39,593 nucleotides of DNA from Saccharofermentans sp. (GTDB taxonomy: Bacteria > Bacillota_A > Clostridia > Saccharofermentanales > Saccharofermentanaceae): the NCBI GenBank assembly GCA_024695565.1, contig JAILHX010000058.1, forward strand, positions 1-39,593, given 5' to 3'. Below the pieces are notes generated by a model. It was not told the DNA's origin. It did not search any database and worked only from the letters and a program-made list of their open reading frames with translations. Made by a program: the position numbers and the translations under genes. Shown piece after piece: positions 32,489-39,593 of the stretch (position 1 is the stretch's first letter; each line of letters begins with the position of its first letter).

Positions 32489-34348
32489 TCAGGCGCAGGT
32501 TCTGCCTTCCTTATAACCCTGCGTAATGTAGTGCATATAGTACTTAGCCAGGTCATCGCCAAAAGCATTACTCAGATCCTTATTGAGATCCTTATATACA
32601 GAAACATTAAACGTTGCTGTAGCCTGACGGCCTTCAGCCATACCGTGAAGAACGAAGTGCTTAAGGGTAGCCGCAGAATCACCGCCAAAGACATTCTTTA
32701 CATCAGGATTGTGCTCTAAATAATAGTCGTAATCGTATACCTTCGAGTAATCCACTCCGTTATAAACGGTTACAGGACCTTCAGGAGCAACTTCACCAAC
32801 GCATGTTCTGCCTTCCTTGTAGCCCTGGTTCATGTAATGCAGATAGTATTTGACCAGGTCATCACCGAATGCATTCCTGAGGTCTGTATTAAGGCTCTTG
32901 TAGCACATTACGTCAAATGTGCTGATCGCCTGTCTGCCCTCCTTCATACCGTTGGTAACAAAGTGTCTGAGAGCTGCTGCATCATCGGTTCCGAATGCCT
33001 TCTTAACGTCAGGATTATGCTCTTCGTAGAAGTTGAAGTCATAGACCTTAGAGTAATCAACTCCGTTGTAAATTGTAGTTCCTGTGACCGTATCTGTATT
33101 TTCCGGAGCAGGTGTAGTCGTAGTAGGTGAAGAAGAATCCAGACCTATATAGTGTGTGTAGTACTTCTTATAATCAGTACCGAACTTGCTCTTGAGATCA
33201 GGATTTGCATCCATATAAGTAAAGACATTGAACGTATCTATTGCCTGTCTTCCCTCACGCATGCCGTTATTAATAAAATGTCTGAAGTAACTGTATGTAT
33301 CGTCACCAAAAGCGTTTTTAAGGTCTTTATTATATGTTTTGTAGTAATTCAGATTGAATACAGCACTTCCGGATCTGTTCTCTCTGACACCATTAGTTAT
33401 ATAGTGCTTCCACAATTTGTCAGCATCATTACCGAACGCCTTCTTTACATCAGGGTATTCATTTGCGTAATAAACGGGATCGAAAACATACTTGAATCCG
33501 TCAGCTTTCTCACTTCCGAAATATCCTGCACTCTTACCTGTCCTGTTATAGTAAGAGACATACGCATAGTTATCGTCTCCAAAAGAAGATGCGAATTCAG
33601 AATAGTACTTCTTGAAGAAACCAAGATCGAACTCATCTGAAGCTCTCAAACCTTCCTTAATACCTGTAGTGATCCAATGAACCTTTAACTTAAGAGGATC
33701 TGTACCTACAGAATCCTTGAGTCCGGGATTGTACTTAAGATACTGTTCAGCATCGAAAGTGTACTTAGTATATTCATCACTGTTCCAGGGATTACTTGAA
33801 TCCGGATCTGTAGGATCCCAGCCGCGGTAACTGCTTGGAGCATCACTGATCTTGATTCCGGTAGGCTTAGGAAGGGTTCCGATATCACTTCCGCTATAGA
33901 ATGTAGTCGGAGTACCTGCAGGACAATTTTCATATATCCATTTAACATCCTGAACAGCTAGTCTTACACAGCCGGCAGAACAAGCTGTTCCGAGCTTATC
34001 GTACTCCCAATATTCAAGGTCACTTTTGTCCTTAGAACAATAAGGAACAGAGTGGAACCAAATGTTGCCTGTGATAATGGTGCAATACTGGCCCCAAACG
34101 CCGCCTTTTAACAGTCCCCATCTGTATTTTGTTGATAAACTATATGTTCCGCTGTGCGGAGTAGCTGAACCTGTAGAACACAGAAAAGACTTTATGTGTG
34201 TGTCATTCTCATATATCAAAACTACATTCTCAGTATAATTGATCCATATATGATACTTGCTCGCAGCCTTAACCGGGATCGAACTACCCAGGAAAATCGT
34301 AATGGCAATAAGTATCGAAAAGAATGAACTCAGTAACTTCTTCCGCAT
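32489..34348 (-). CDS. secreted L,D-transpeptidase with nine wall-type repeats
   Basis: The 619-residue protein has a signal peptide (residues 1-28, ending PVKA-AS). A YkuD domain follows (about 30-155), with His99 in FHSVPY and the catalytic Cys127 in CSAGCVRL. Residues about 190-619 hold nine units of roughly 42-48 residues around the core NPDvKkAFGdD...HyxxxGxkEGR. The enzyme would form 3-3 or lipoprotein-type crosslinks in peptidoglycan while the repeats bind wall or other surface material. The last two double-units, each starting GVDYSKVYD, look like a recent duplication. AAGGGG precedes the ATG. It is flanked by hairpins, so it is a single-gene transcript. Confidence 0.92.
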   Translation of the reverse strand: MRKKLLSSFFSILIAITIFLGSSIPVKAASKYHIWINYTENVVLIYENDTHIKSFLCSTGSATPHSGTYSLSTKYRWGLLKGGVWGQYCTIITGNIWFHSVPYCSKDKSDLEYWEYDKLGTACSAGCVRLAVQDVKWIYENCPAGTPTTFYSGSDIGTLPKPTGIKISDAPSSYRGWDPTDPDSSNPWNSDEYTKYTFDAEQYLKYNPGLKDSVGTDPLKLKVHWITTGIKEGLRASDEFDLGFFKKYYSEFASSFGDDNYAYVSYYNRTGKSAGYFGSEKADGFKYVFDPVYYANEYPDVKKAFGNDADKLWKHYITNGVRENRSGSAVFNLNYYKTYNKDLKNAFGDDTYSYFRHFINNGMREGRQAIDTFNVFTYMDANPDLKSKFGTDYKKYYTHYIGLDSSSPTTTTPAPENTDTVTGTTIYNGVDYSKVYDFNFYEEHNPDVKKAFGTDDAAALRHFVTNGMKEGRQAISTFDVMCYKSLNTDLRNAFGDDLVKYYLHYMNQGYKEGRTCVGEVAPEGPVTVYNGVDYSKVYDYDYYLEHNPDVKNVFGGDSAATLKHFVLHGMAEGRQATATFNVSVYKDLNKDLSNAFGDDLAKYYMHYITQGYKEGRTCA

Positions 34349-34411
34349 AAAAGCACCCCTTCTTAATTGGAACTTAATTTCCTATTATTTAAATTGGTTA
34401 AACAAATATAA

Positions 34412-34432
34412 AGCATATGAGAACCATATGCT
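34412..34432 (-). terminator. AT-rich hairpin after the acyltransferase gene
   Basis: AGCATATG (34412-34419) and CATATGCT (34425-34432) form a perfect 8-base stem with a 5-base loop; the minus strand continues TTATATTT. It is a weak terminator. The rest of 34349-34535 is AT-rich and otherwise without visible features. Confidence 0.45.
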
Positions 34433-34535
34433 AAAATAAATCTTACTGAAAAAGATGTTTATTTTCTATACTACTTTTAGGTAATATTGATCCAAAAACT
34501 AAATTATTATTTACAAAAAGTGTATTTTTGCTGTC

Positions 34536-35618
34536 TCACGTTAATCTTGATTCTATTTTTTTAGTAACCAAATTAACAAACCAATCTGAAACCACAGAAA
34601 AAACAAATAATCCTAATAGCATTAATGGCGCGACAATTACTAAAGGAGCACCTGCGCAAAAAGCTCTTAATGGACGAATGAAAATCGATTGATTCAAATA
34701 CATCGGATAACTGATTCTGCCAAGGAAGCCACACACTTTATTATTTAAAGCACAAGACAAGTAGCTCTTTGCTGAAAACATAGATATGATCAATGTAGTT
34801 GAAAGTACAGGGATAATAAAATCTTTTAATCCGCCTCTAGTAAACATGATAGCAAAAACAATAAACCATCCAATTAGTTCATAAATAGATGCAAAAATCC
34901 TAATTCTTCTATTAGGATTCTCTCCAATCCTCTTTCTGATTACTTGTACAAATGCATAAGCAGTACAACCAATACTCATACCAGCCATGCCACGAAGAAA
35001 TCCGCCTGTGAAAATAAAACTACTTTGAGTCCAATAGTTCAATTTTTCTTGTGTAGACCAAATATATGCCATAATTACAAGGAAACAAATCGGAGCATAA
35101 AACAACGAGAAATGTCTTGCTTCTGGATCTCCGCTTTTACGAATACGTAAGAGTATCCAGTATATGATAAATGAACATATAACTAATGCACTAATATACC
35201 AAGCTACACCATTTATAGTTATGTTGTTACCAATTCCAGTGGCTTTAAGCAAGAACAATTCTGGCCAACCATAATAAACTAATTCGTTGACAGTATAAGC
35301 TTTTGTTACAAACACCATCACAAAAGCTGTGATAATCCAAGAAAAGAGATGGTGCGGAAAAAGTCTCTTGATTCGGCTCTTAACATACAATAATGTTGAT
35401 TTTTCAGTGTTAATGTCTTGATTATCAGAAATAAATTGTTTCATCAAGAAGAATCCACTTAAAACAAAAAACACATCAACAGATAGATATCCGCTACGAA
35501 AAACATATTTGTCCATATCCATTAGATGATGCAAACAAACAACCACTGACAACAAGAAGCGAATTAATTCAACTGATTGCTGTCTTTCTGACTTTGTATT
35601 CATTTTTCCTTTATTCAT
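34536..35618 (-). CDS. acyltransferase-3 family membrane protein (copy 1)
   Basis: The protein (about 360 residues) has the acyltransferase-3 N-terminal signature SVELIRFLLSVVVCLHHL, with the His of the active site, and SVDVFFVLSGFFL, followed by about ten membrane segments. Such proteins O-acetylate or otherwise acylate surface sugars, using a donor from the cytosol. Starts at 35627 (GTG), 35618 and 35603 are all possible; AAAGGA lies 3 bases before the last. It follows a related gene by 54 bases. The DNA here is visibly richer in A and T than the phosphonate region, suggesting separate origin. Confidence 0.87.
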   Translation of the reverse strand: MNKGKMNTKSERQQSVELIRFLLSVVVCLHHLMDMDKYVFRSGYLSVDVFFVLSGFFLMKQFISDNQDINTEKSTLLYVKSRIKRLFPHHLFSWIITAFVMVFVTKAYTVNELVYYGWPELFLLKATGIGNNITINGVAWYISALVICSFIIYWILLRIRKSGDPEARHFSLFYAPICFLVIMAYIWSTQEKLNYWTQSSFIFTGGFLRGMAGMSIGCTAYAFVQVIRKRIGENPNRRIRIFASIYELIGWFIVFAIMFTRGGLKDFIIPVLSTTLIISMFSAKSYLSCALNNKVCGFLGRISYPMYLNQSIFIRPLRAFCAGAPLVIVAPLMLLGLFVFSVVSDWFVNLVTKKIESRLT

Positions 35619-35672
35619 AAGAATCACTTAGTAGATATAAATAAACCCTGTATTGAAAACAATAATATCTAA

Positions 35673-36788
35673 TCAAGCAGTTTCCGGCTTGAAAGAAGCC
35701 TTGATCCTTGTAACCAACGCAGGTAATAAATACCTGCAAATTAAAGTAACTAATAAAGCGCTAATAATACTTATACCAAAAACTAAAACAACTTGAGAAA
35801 CCGGCGATACGTCTAAATTCATGTTTTTAATTACAAAAACCCATCCGCGATGATTAAGATATAGAGGCAGCGAAAAATATCCCAAAGCTTCACCTATTTT
35901 TCTAACAAACTTAGGCGGGTTCCATGAATTAAAGGATATAAAACTAAACCATAGAATTATGCATGTAAATATAACAATAGCAGGCGTTGTCTCTTTGGTA
36001 ACACCTCTATGACAAAAATACAAAAACACGATCCAACCAACAATTGTTGGTATACGTAAAATCTTTTTTATCTTTTCAGAAATGCAATCACATTTTACAT
36101 AAGCATAATAGACAGCACAGCCTAACAGCAATTCTCCCATAATACGAAGATTACCTAAACATAAAACACCATGCCAATCGGCTTCCGTAGCAATTATTGA
36201 TCCATTAAGCTTCATCAAGAAACCTAATAAGAGTATTCCTGTGGGAAAACAATAATACTTAAACAAATTGGGTTTCCAAAAAAACAAAGGTACAATGACC
36301 AGCATAGAAATAAACATCGCTGATAAATACCAATCTGCACCATTGTAATTCATTGTAACACCCTTAATTCCGGTAGTACTAAGCAATAGCATTTCAGATA
36401 AATTATCAGTAAGACGTTTAAACAGTTTCATTACACCTTCCCAAGGCATTACAAATTGCCTGGCAACAAAGACCAACAAAAAAGAAACAACATTCATAAC
36501 AAGCAATTTACTCCATTTCCTATACATAAACTTGAATGAATAATGAATTGTATTTCCCAATTGTTTGCTTGTTATAACAGAAATACTGCTTGCCATCAAA
36601 AAGCCAGATAACACAGCAAAAAACTCTACTGCCAAGTTACCATTTTTTAGAATAAATGTGTTTTTATCAATACCATTAAGAGCAATCATGTGATGAAACA
36701 CAATAGTCACAGCAAATATGAAACGTAAATATTCTACAAATACATTTTTCTGTTTCTTATTAATCACTTGTTGATTTTTACTACACAT
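35673..36788 (-). CDS. acyltransferase-3 family membrane protein (copy 2)
   Basis: The 371-residue protein starts VEYLRFIFAVTIVFHHMI, the acyltransferase-3 signature, followed by LAVEFFAVLSGFLM and about ten hydrophobic segments. It probably acylates a polysaccharide repeat unit at the membrane. It differs from the neighbouring copy throughout, so the two likely act on different positions or sugars. AGGG lies 8 bases before the ATG, and the gene starts 20 bases after the glycerophosphotransferase-like gene, in the same operon. Confidence 0.88.
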   Translation of the reverse strand: MCSKNQQVINKKQKNVFVEYLRFIFAVTIVFHHMIALNGIDKNTFILKNGNLAVEFFAVLSGFLMASSISVITSKQLGNTIHYSFKFMYRKWSKLLVMNVVSFLLVFVARQFVMPWEGVMKLFKRLTDNLSEMLLLSTTGIKGVTMNYNGADWYLSAMFISMLVIVPLFFWKPNLFKYYCFPTGILLLGFLMKLNGSIIATEADWHGVLCLGNLRIMGELLLGCAVYYAYVKCDCISEKIKKILRIPTIVGWIVFLYFCHRGVTKETTPAIVIFTCIILWFSFISFNSWNPPKFVRKIGEALGYFSLPLYLNHRGWVFVIKNMNLDVSPVSQVVLVFGISIISALLVTLICRYLLPALVTRIKASFKPETA

Positions 36789-36808
36789 AATTTTGCCCTG
36801 TTATAGAA

Positions 36809-38194
36809 TCAATGTGATTCGCGCTTAATACCCTTGATCATATCGTCCTTAATACGTTCACATGAATTGCCATCAATCATATTAAATGAGAGATCATATG
36901 CGGCCTTACGAATCTCAGCATTTTCGTCAGGTTTTCCATCTCGGAAGTCCTCAACAAACTGTATCATTTCAGCAGCTGTCGTTCCCTTTTTATAACTATC
37001 AACAATAGGTGAACAAGCCTCGGTGAAGGCTTCCTGGAATTCCTCATTGTATAAGAACATAACAGGAACACCAACAGTAGCAGCTTCAATAAGAACAGCA
37101 CTTCTGTCGGACATAATAATATCAGCGTTTACAAGTGAAGGTCTATAATCGTCAGCCTTATCTATATATACATTCTCTAAACCGGTAAGCGTATCTACAA
37201 CAGCTTTTGCTTTTTTACCGAGATCAGAAGCAAGATCTGGGTCTAAAAACTTAGGATGTGGCAAAAAGATAAAGAAAAGATCCTCATATTTGGAAACTTC
37301 CTTAGCAAACTTAATGTATTCATCAAGATCAGGTGTAGCACAATAAACCTTGCCATGTTCCTTAACAATTTTCGGAAAATGAACTTTCCACAAAACGACT
37401 TTACGGTTATTAATGCGTTTTGTAACTTCATCAGGGAGAGGAAAGCTTTCTTTATTTAGCAGAGCATCTAAACGGGGGCTGCCAAGACCTCTTGCAGCAC
37501 CACCATTAGGACAGTAAAGTCTATAATCCTTAGCCATACGCTCGGAGAAAGTATAAATTCTCCAAGCTTCTCTGGGAACGCCCTGCAGGAAATGAGCCTC
37601 TCTGGAATAAGATGTATCTGTGATCTCAATTCCATAAGGGAAATAAACTACACGATATCCTTGCTGTTTATAGGCTTTAGTTCTATGAGAAGGTTTACGA
37701 TGCCCATTATCGTAAGGTGTCTGAAGCACCAAAATATGCGGTGCAAATTCATTCAGATTAAAATCATAGTACTCATAGTAATCAATTCCCAAAGAATCAA
37801 TAAACTCATGTGATGATTGCATTTGAACGTTCTCGCGGACAGTCTCGTCCAACCACAAAAACTTAACATCAAATCGAGGATCGTCTTTTACCGAATGATA
37901 AAACAGATCCCAAGAGGGCCAGAAAGACGCGACTTGGTAAACAAATACTATTCTTATAGGCTCTCCTTCAACATAAGGAAGTCTGTTCGTAGCAAAGAGT
38001 GTATCCAAATTCATTTTTTCGAATTGATTAATTCTTCTGTTAATCTTCGAATAAACTTCGCTAAAACGGATATTAGTAACCTTTATCCAGGGATACAGAA
38101 AGAATGTCGCTATTTTCTTACCGACTTTCTTAAATCTGCTTTTTACAGATCGATTATTCTCGACAAATCTGCGGTATCTGTTCACCAAGCCCAT
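36809..38194 (-). CDS. CDP-glycerol glycerophosphotransferase-like protein
   Basis: The 461-residue protein has the C-terminal half of the CDP-glycerol:poly(glycerophosphate) transferase family (TagB/TagF-like): FIFLPHPKF, then NADIIMSDRSAVLIEAATVG and VPVMFLYN. These motifs hold the catalytic His and donor-binding residues. The N-terminal 50 residues are basic and may touch the membrane. It could add glycerol-phosphate or a related polyol-phosphate to a teichoic-acid-like or capsular glycan. GGAGGAG precedes the ATG by about 10 bases. It lies between a Stealth transferase and two acyltransferases, a capsule-type neighbourhood. Confidence 0.85.
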   Translation of the reverse strand: MGLVNRYRRFVENNRSVKSRFKKVGKKIATFFLYPWIKVTNIRFSEVYSKINRRINQFEKMNLDTLFATNRLPYVEGEPIRIVFVYQVASFWPSWDLFYHSVKDDPRFDVKFLWLDETVRENVQMQSSHEFIDSLGIDYYEYYDFNLNEFAPHILVLQTPYDNGHRKPSHRTKAYKQQGYRVVYFPYGIEITDTSYSREAHFLQGVPREAWRIYTFSERMAKDYRLYCPNGGAARGLGSPRLDALLNKESFPLPDEVTKRINNRKVVLWKVHFPKIVKEHGKVYCATPDLDEYIKFAKEVSKYEDLFFIFLPHPKFLDPDLASDLGKKAKAVVDTLTGLENVYIDKADDYRPSLVNADIIMSDRSAVLIEAATVGVPVMFLYNEEFQEAFTEACSPIVDSYKKGTTAAEMIQFVEDFRDGKPDENAEIRKAAYDLSFNMIDGNSCERIKDDMIKGIKRESH

Positions 38195-38240
38195 GTAATT
38201 GAACTCCTCCTCACTTCACAATAACCATTTAATTATATCC

Positions 38241-39242
38241 TCAAGCTATTTCAAAAGAAGACTTATCCGGTAATATCTCTGATAATGCATCACATATCAT
38301 ACTACGAATGACTGTAATATCATCTATTGAATCCGAATCATTGATGCAGATCATCTTTTGCTTACCCCTCTTAATTGTTGAGCAAATCTCGTCGCATCGA
38401 TCTACAGTTAAATACTTACCTCTTTTCTTAGATGACGGAACGAATTCCCCTTCGCACAACTGCCAATATCTGAACAACCATTGGTTAATATCAGAATAGT
38501 AATTCCTAAACCTGTGTTGACACACTTCAGTTAATCTGCCTTCTTCCAAACTCCATATCTTCTCAAATGTTGATTTAAGAAAACTTTGAGGTAAATGGTG
38601 ATTGGCAAATCCGGGCAGACAGTGAAATGGCAATACACATAACGTCTTTATATTATCTGTACCATAACGGATATTGATCCATTTGCCTAAATTCTTATTT
38701 ACAACCTCTTTCTTATTGAAATGCTGATTAATAATGCCCATATCATTAATCATAATGCTCGCAACATCTAACACACGGGTGGTAAGCACAGGACTTAAAG
38801 CAGCATAATCACAAGGTTTTCCGTCTCTAAAGAAATCAGTCTTCTCCAATGGCTTAAGAAGCAGCATATCATCATTAAAATAAACAAAATGCTCACTTAA
38901 ACCCGGAATCTTATGGAAGTTGATTTCTATAGCGTTGATATTAAAAGTAGGCGCATATTCCTTCGGAATAAGACTATTGGGATCTACAACCACAAGCTTG
39001 GGATTCTTCGTATCGAGCCAATCCGGTAAACGGCAATCAGTTACAAGGAAAATCTTCCTTACCCATGGGGAAAAAACATCAAATCCTCGAAAAAGAAACG
39101 GCAACAATCCCCAGTCACGATATCTGGCAGGCCTGACATCTTCTCCTTCAGTAGGAAGATATCTTTTCTTCTTCTCCTGCCATTCTGTATCTTCGTCATT
39201 TACCCAAGAAATAACAAAATCAATGTCTATTTCTTTACTCAT
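38241..39242 (-). CDS. Stealth-family sugar-phosphate transferase
   Basis: The 333-residue protein matches the Stealth conserved regions in order: IDFVISWVNDEDTEWQ (CR1), RYRDWGLLPFLFR with PWVRKIFLVTD and FVYFNDDMLL (CR2), HCLPGFANHHLPQSFLKSTF (CR3) and a C-terminal tryptophan-rich segment. Stealth enzymes transfer a sugar-1-phosphate from a nucleotide sugar to build phosphodiester-linked capsular or exopolysaccharides. It probably works with the glycerophosphotransferase-like protein downstream, 46 bases away, to make a phosphodiester polymer. The start follows an AAAGGA sequence about 10 bases upstream. Confidence 0.93.
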   Translation of the reverse strand: MSKEIDIDFVISWVNDEDTEWQEKKKRYLPTEGEDVRPARYRDWGLLPFLFRGFDVFSPWVRKIFLVTDCRLPDWLDTKNPKLVVVDPNSLIPKEYAPTFNINAIEINFHKIPGLSEHFVYFNDDMLLLKPLEKTDFFRDGKPCDYAALSPVLTTRVLDVASIMINDMGIINQHFNKKEVVNKNLGKWINIRYGTDNIKTLCVLPFHCLPGFANHHLPQSFLKSTFEKIWSLEEGRLTEVCQHRFRNYYSDINQWLFRYWQLCEGEFVPSSKKRGKYLTVDRCDEICSTIKRGKQKMICINDSDSIDDITVIRSMICDALSEILPDKSSFEIA

Positions 39243-39292
39243 GGGATCGTTTATCCTTTTAGTACACTGCCTATTCTTATATCGATTGATAG

Positions 39293-39345
39293 AAAAAAAG
39301 ATGATGCTTCAGACTTACTCACAATGAGTAAGTACCCACATCATC
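39293..39345 (-). terminator. hairpin terminator overlapping the SIS gene end
   Basis: On the minus strand GATGATG (39345-39339) pairs with CATCATC (39306-39300), enclosing the perfect stem ACTTACTCA/TGAGTAAGT, and seven T residues follow (39299-39293). The SIS stop codon (39315-39317) lies inside the inner stem, so termination overlaps the coding end. Confidence 0.7.
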
Positions 39346-39593
39346 ATATGATCTAAAACCATATGCAAATCTTCAGAAATCTGCATATCATCAATCTCTA
39401 CATGAATGCAATAGTCAGCCATTTCCTTAAGTTTTCCGCCGGAATAGCCAACAATCGCTACGGTGATACCACCGATTTCCTTAGCGTACTCAAAAGCATT
39501 AACAACGTTTTTGCTGTTACCAGAACCGGAAATGCCTATAAGAATGTCACCGGCCTTCATTTTATTACGAAGAGGATAACGAAAAACTTCATC
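39315..39593 (-). CDS. SIS-domain sugar isomerase, GmhA-like, 3' part
   Basis: The last 92 codons of a gene that enters from the right edge are present. They show the SIS-domain phosphosugar-binding motif ILIGISGSGNSKNVVNAFEY, then VGYSGGKLKEMADYCIHVEI, and end with ISEDLHMVLDHMMMWVLTHCE, the C-terminal helix of GmhA-type sedoheptulose-7-phosphate isomerases. It may therefore open a heptose pathway for the surface polysaccharide. The N-terminal half is outside the window, so DiaA-like or other SIS proteins are alternatives. Confidence 0.82.
   Translation of the reverse strand, partial: DEVFRYPLRNKMKAGDILIGISGSGNSKNVVNAFEYAKEIGGITVAIVGYSGGKLKEMADYCIHVEIDDMQISEDLHMVLDHMMMWVLTHCE

Noticed and set aside
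32489..33500. Regularly spaced repeats considered as a CRISPR array
   Set aside because: The repetition is at protein level, in one frame, with diverged DNA units of about 130-145 bases and no short identical repeats.
33152..33640. Plus-strand frame of 162 codons in the transpeptidase gene
   Set aside because: It arises from the repetitive reverse complement of the wall repeats and has no motif of its own.

Overview
The window reads as a piece of an anaerobic Bacillota (Clostridia-type) chromosome. The evidence is the DegV/DAK2 proteins, strong GGAGG-type ribosome binding sites, TTGACA/TATAAT-like promoters, a HicAB module and clostridial-style wall repeats; no rRNA, tRNA or taxonomic marker is present, so no finer placement is possible. 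Nearly all genes lie on the minus strand in tightly packed operons. Only a zinc-ribbon membrane protein and a HicA-HicB-HicB module are on the plus strand.

Region 1 (1-9417) is one minus-strand lipid operon. In transcription order it encodes a membrane GT2 glycosyltransferase, an HGG/GDSAG hydrolase, an acyl-adenylate ligase with its own carrier domain, a double-domain PlsC acyltransferase, a free acyl carrier protein, a DegV fatty-acid-binding protein, a membrane-tethered hydrolase with a Cys nucleophile, a second DegV protein, and a FakA-like DAK2 protein cut by the window edge. This looks like capture and activation of fatty acids for a glycolipid or acylated product.

Region 2 (9418-11792) is sparsely coding. 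It holds about 400 bases of nested palindromes, a lone PD-(D/E)XK-like protein, a zinc-ribbon protein with its own promoter and terminator, and a 30-base direct repeat next to a hairpin.

Region 3 (11793-19017) carries a choline module (BCCT transporter, LicC-like cytidylyltransferase, and a wHTH-LicC-LicA fusion) and a three-gene anaerobic glycerol-3-phosphate dehydrogenase-type set.

Region 4 (19057-32213) is the most unusual part, a phosphonate cluster. PEP mutase (fused to a cytidylyltransferase-like domain) and phosphonopyruvate decarboxylase should give phosphonoacetaldehyde. An iron-type alcohol dehydrogenase could reduce that to 2-hydroxyethylphosphonate, while a PntC-type cytidylyltransferase-transaminase fusion could make and activate 2-aminoethylphosphonate. 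A further protein fuses two different nucleotidyltransferase folds. Two LicD transferases sit at the ends of the cluster, together with an epimerase, another nucleotidyltransferase, a Rossmann enzyme and a metallophosphoesterase. The HicAB module interrupts the cluster. The inferred outcome is a cell-surface glycan decorated with CMP-activated phosphonates, alongside phosphocholine from region 3.

Region 5 (32283-39593) is surface and wall biology: a secreted L,D-transpeptidase with nine wall-type repeats, two acyltransferase-3 membrane proteins in visibly AT-rich DNA, a CDP-glycerol glycerophosphotransferase-like protein, a Stealth-family sugar-phosphate transferase, and the 3' part of a GmhA-like SIS gene. 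All functions are read from motifs in the translated sequence; none was checked by database search.
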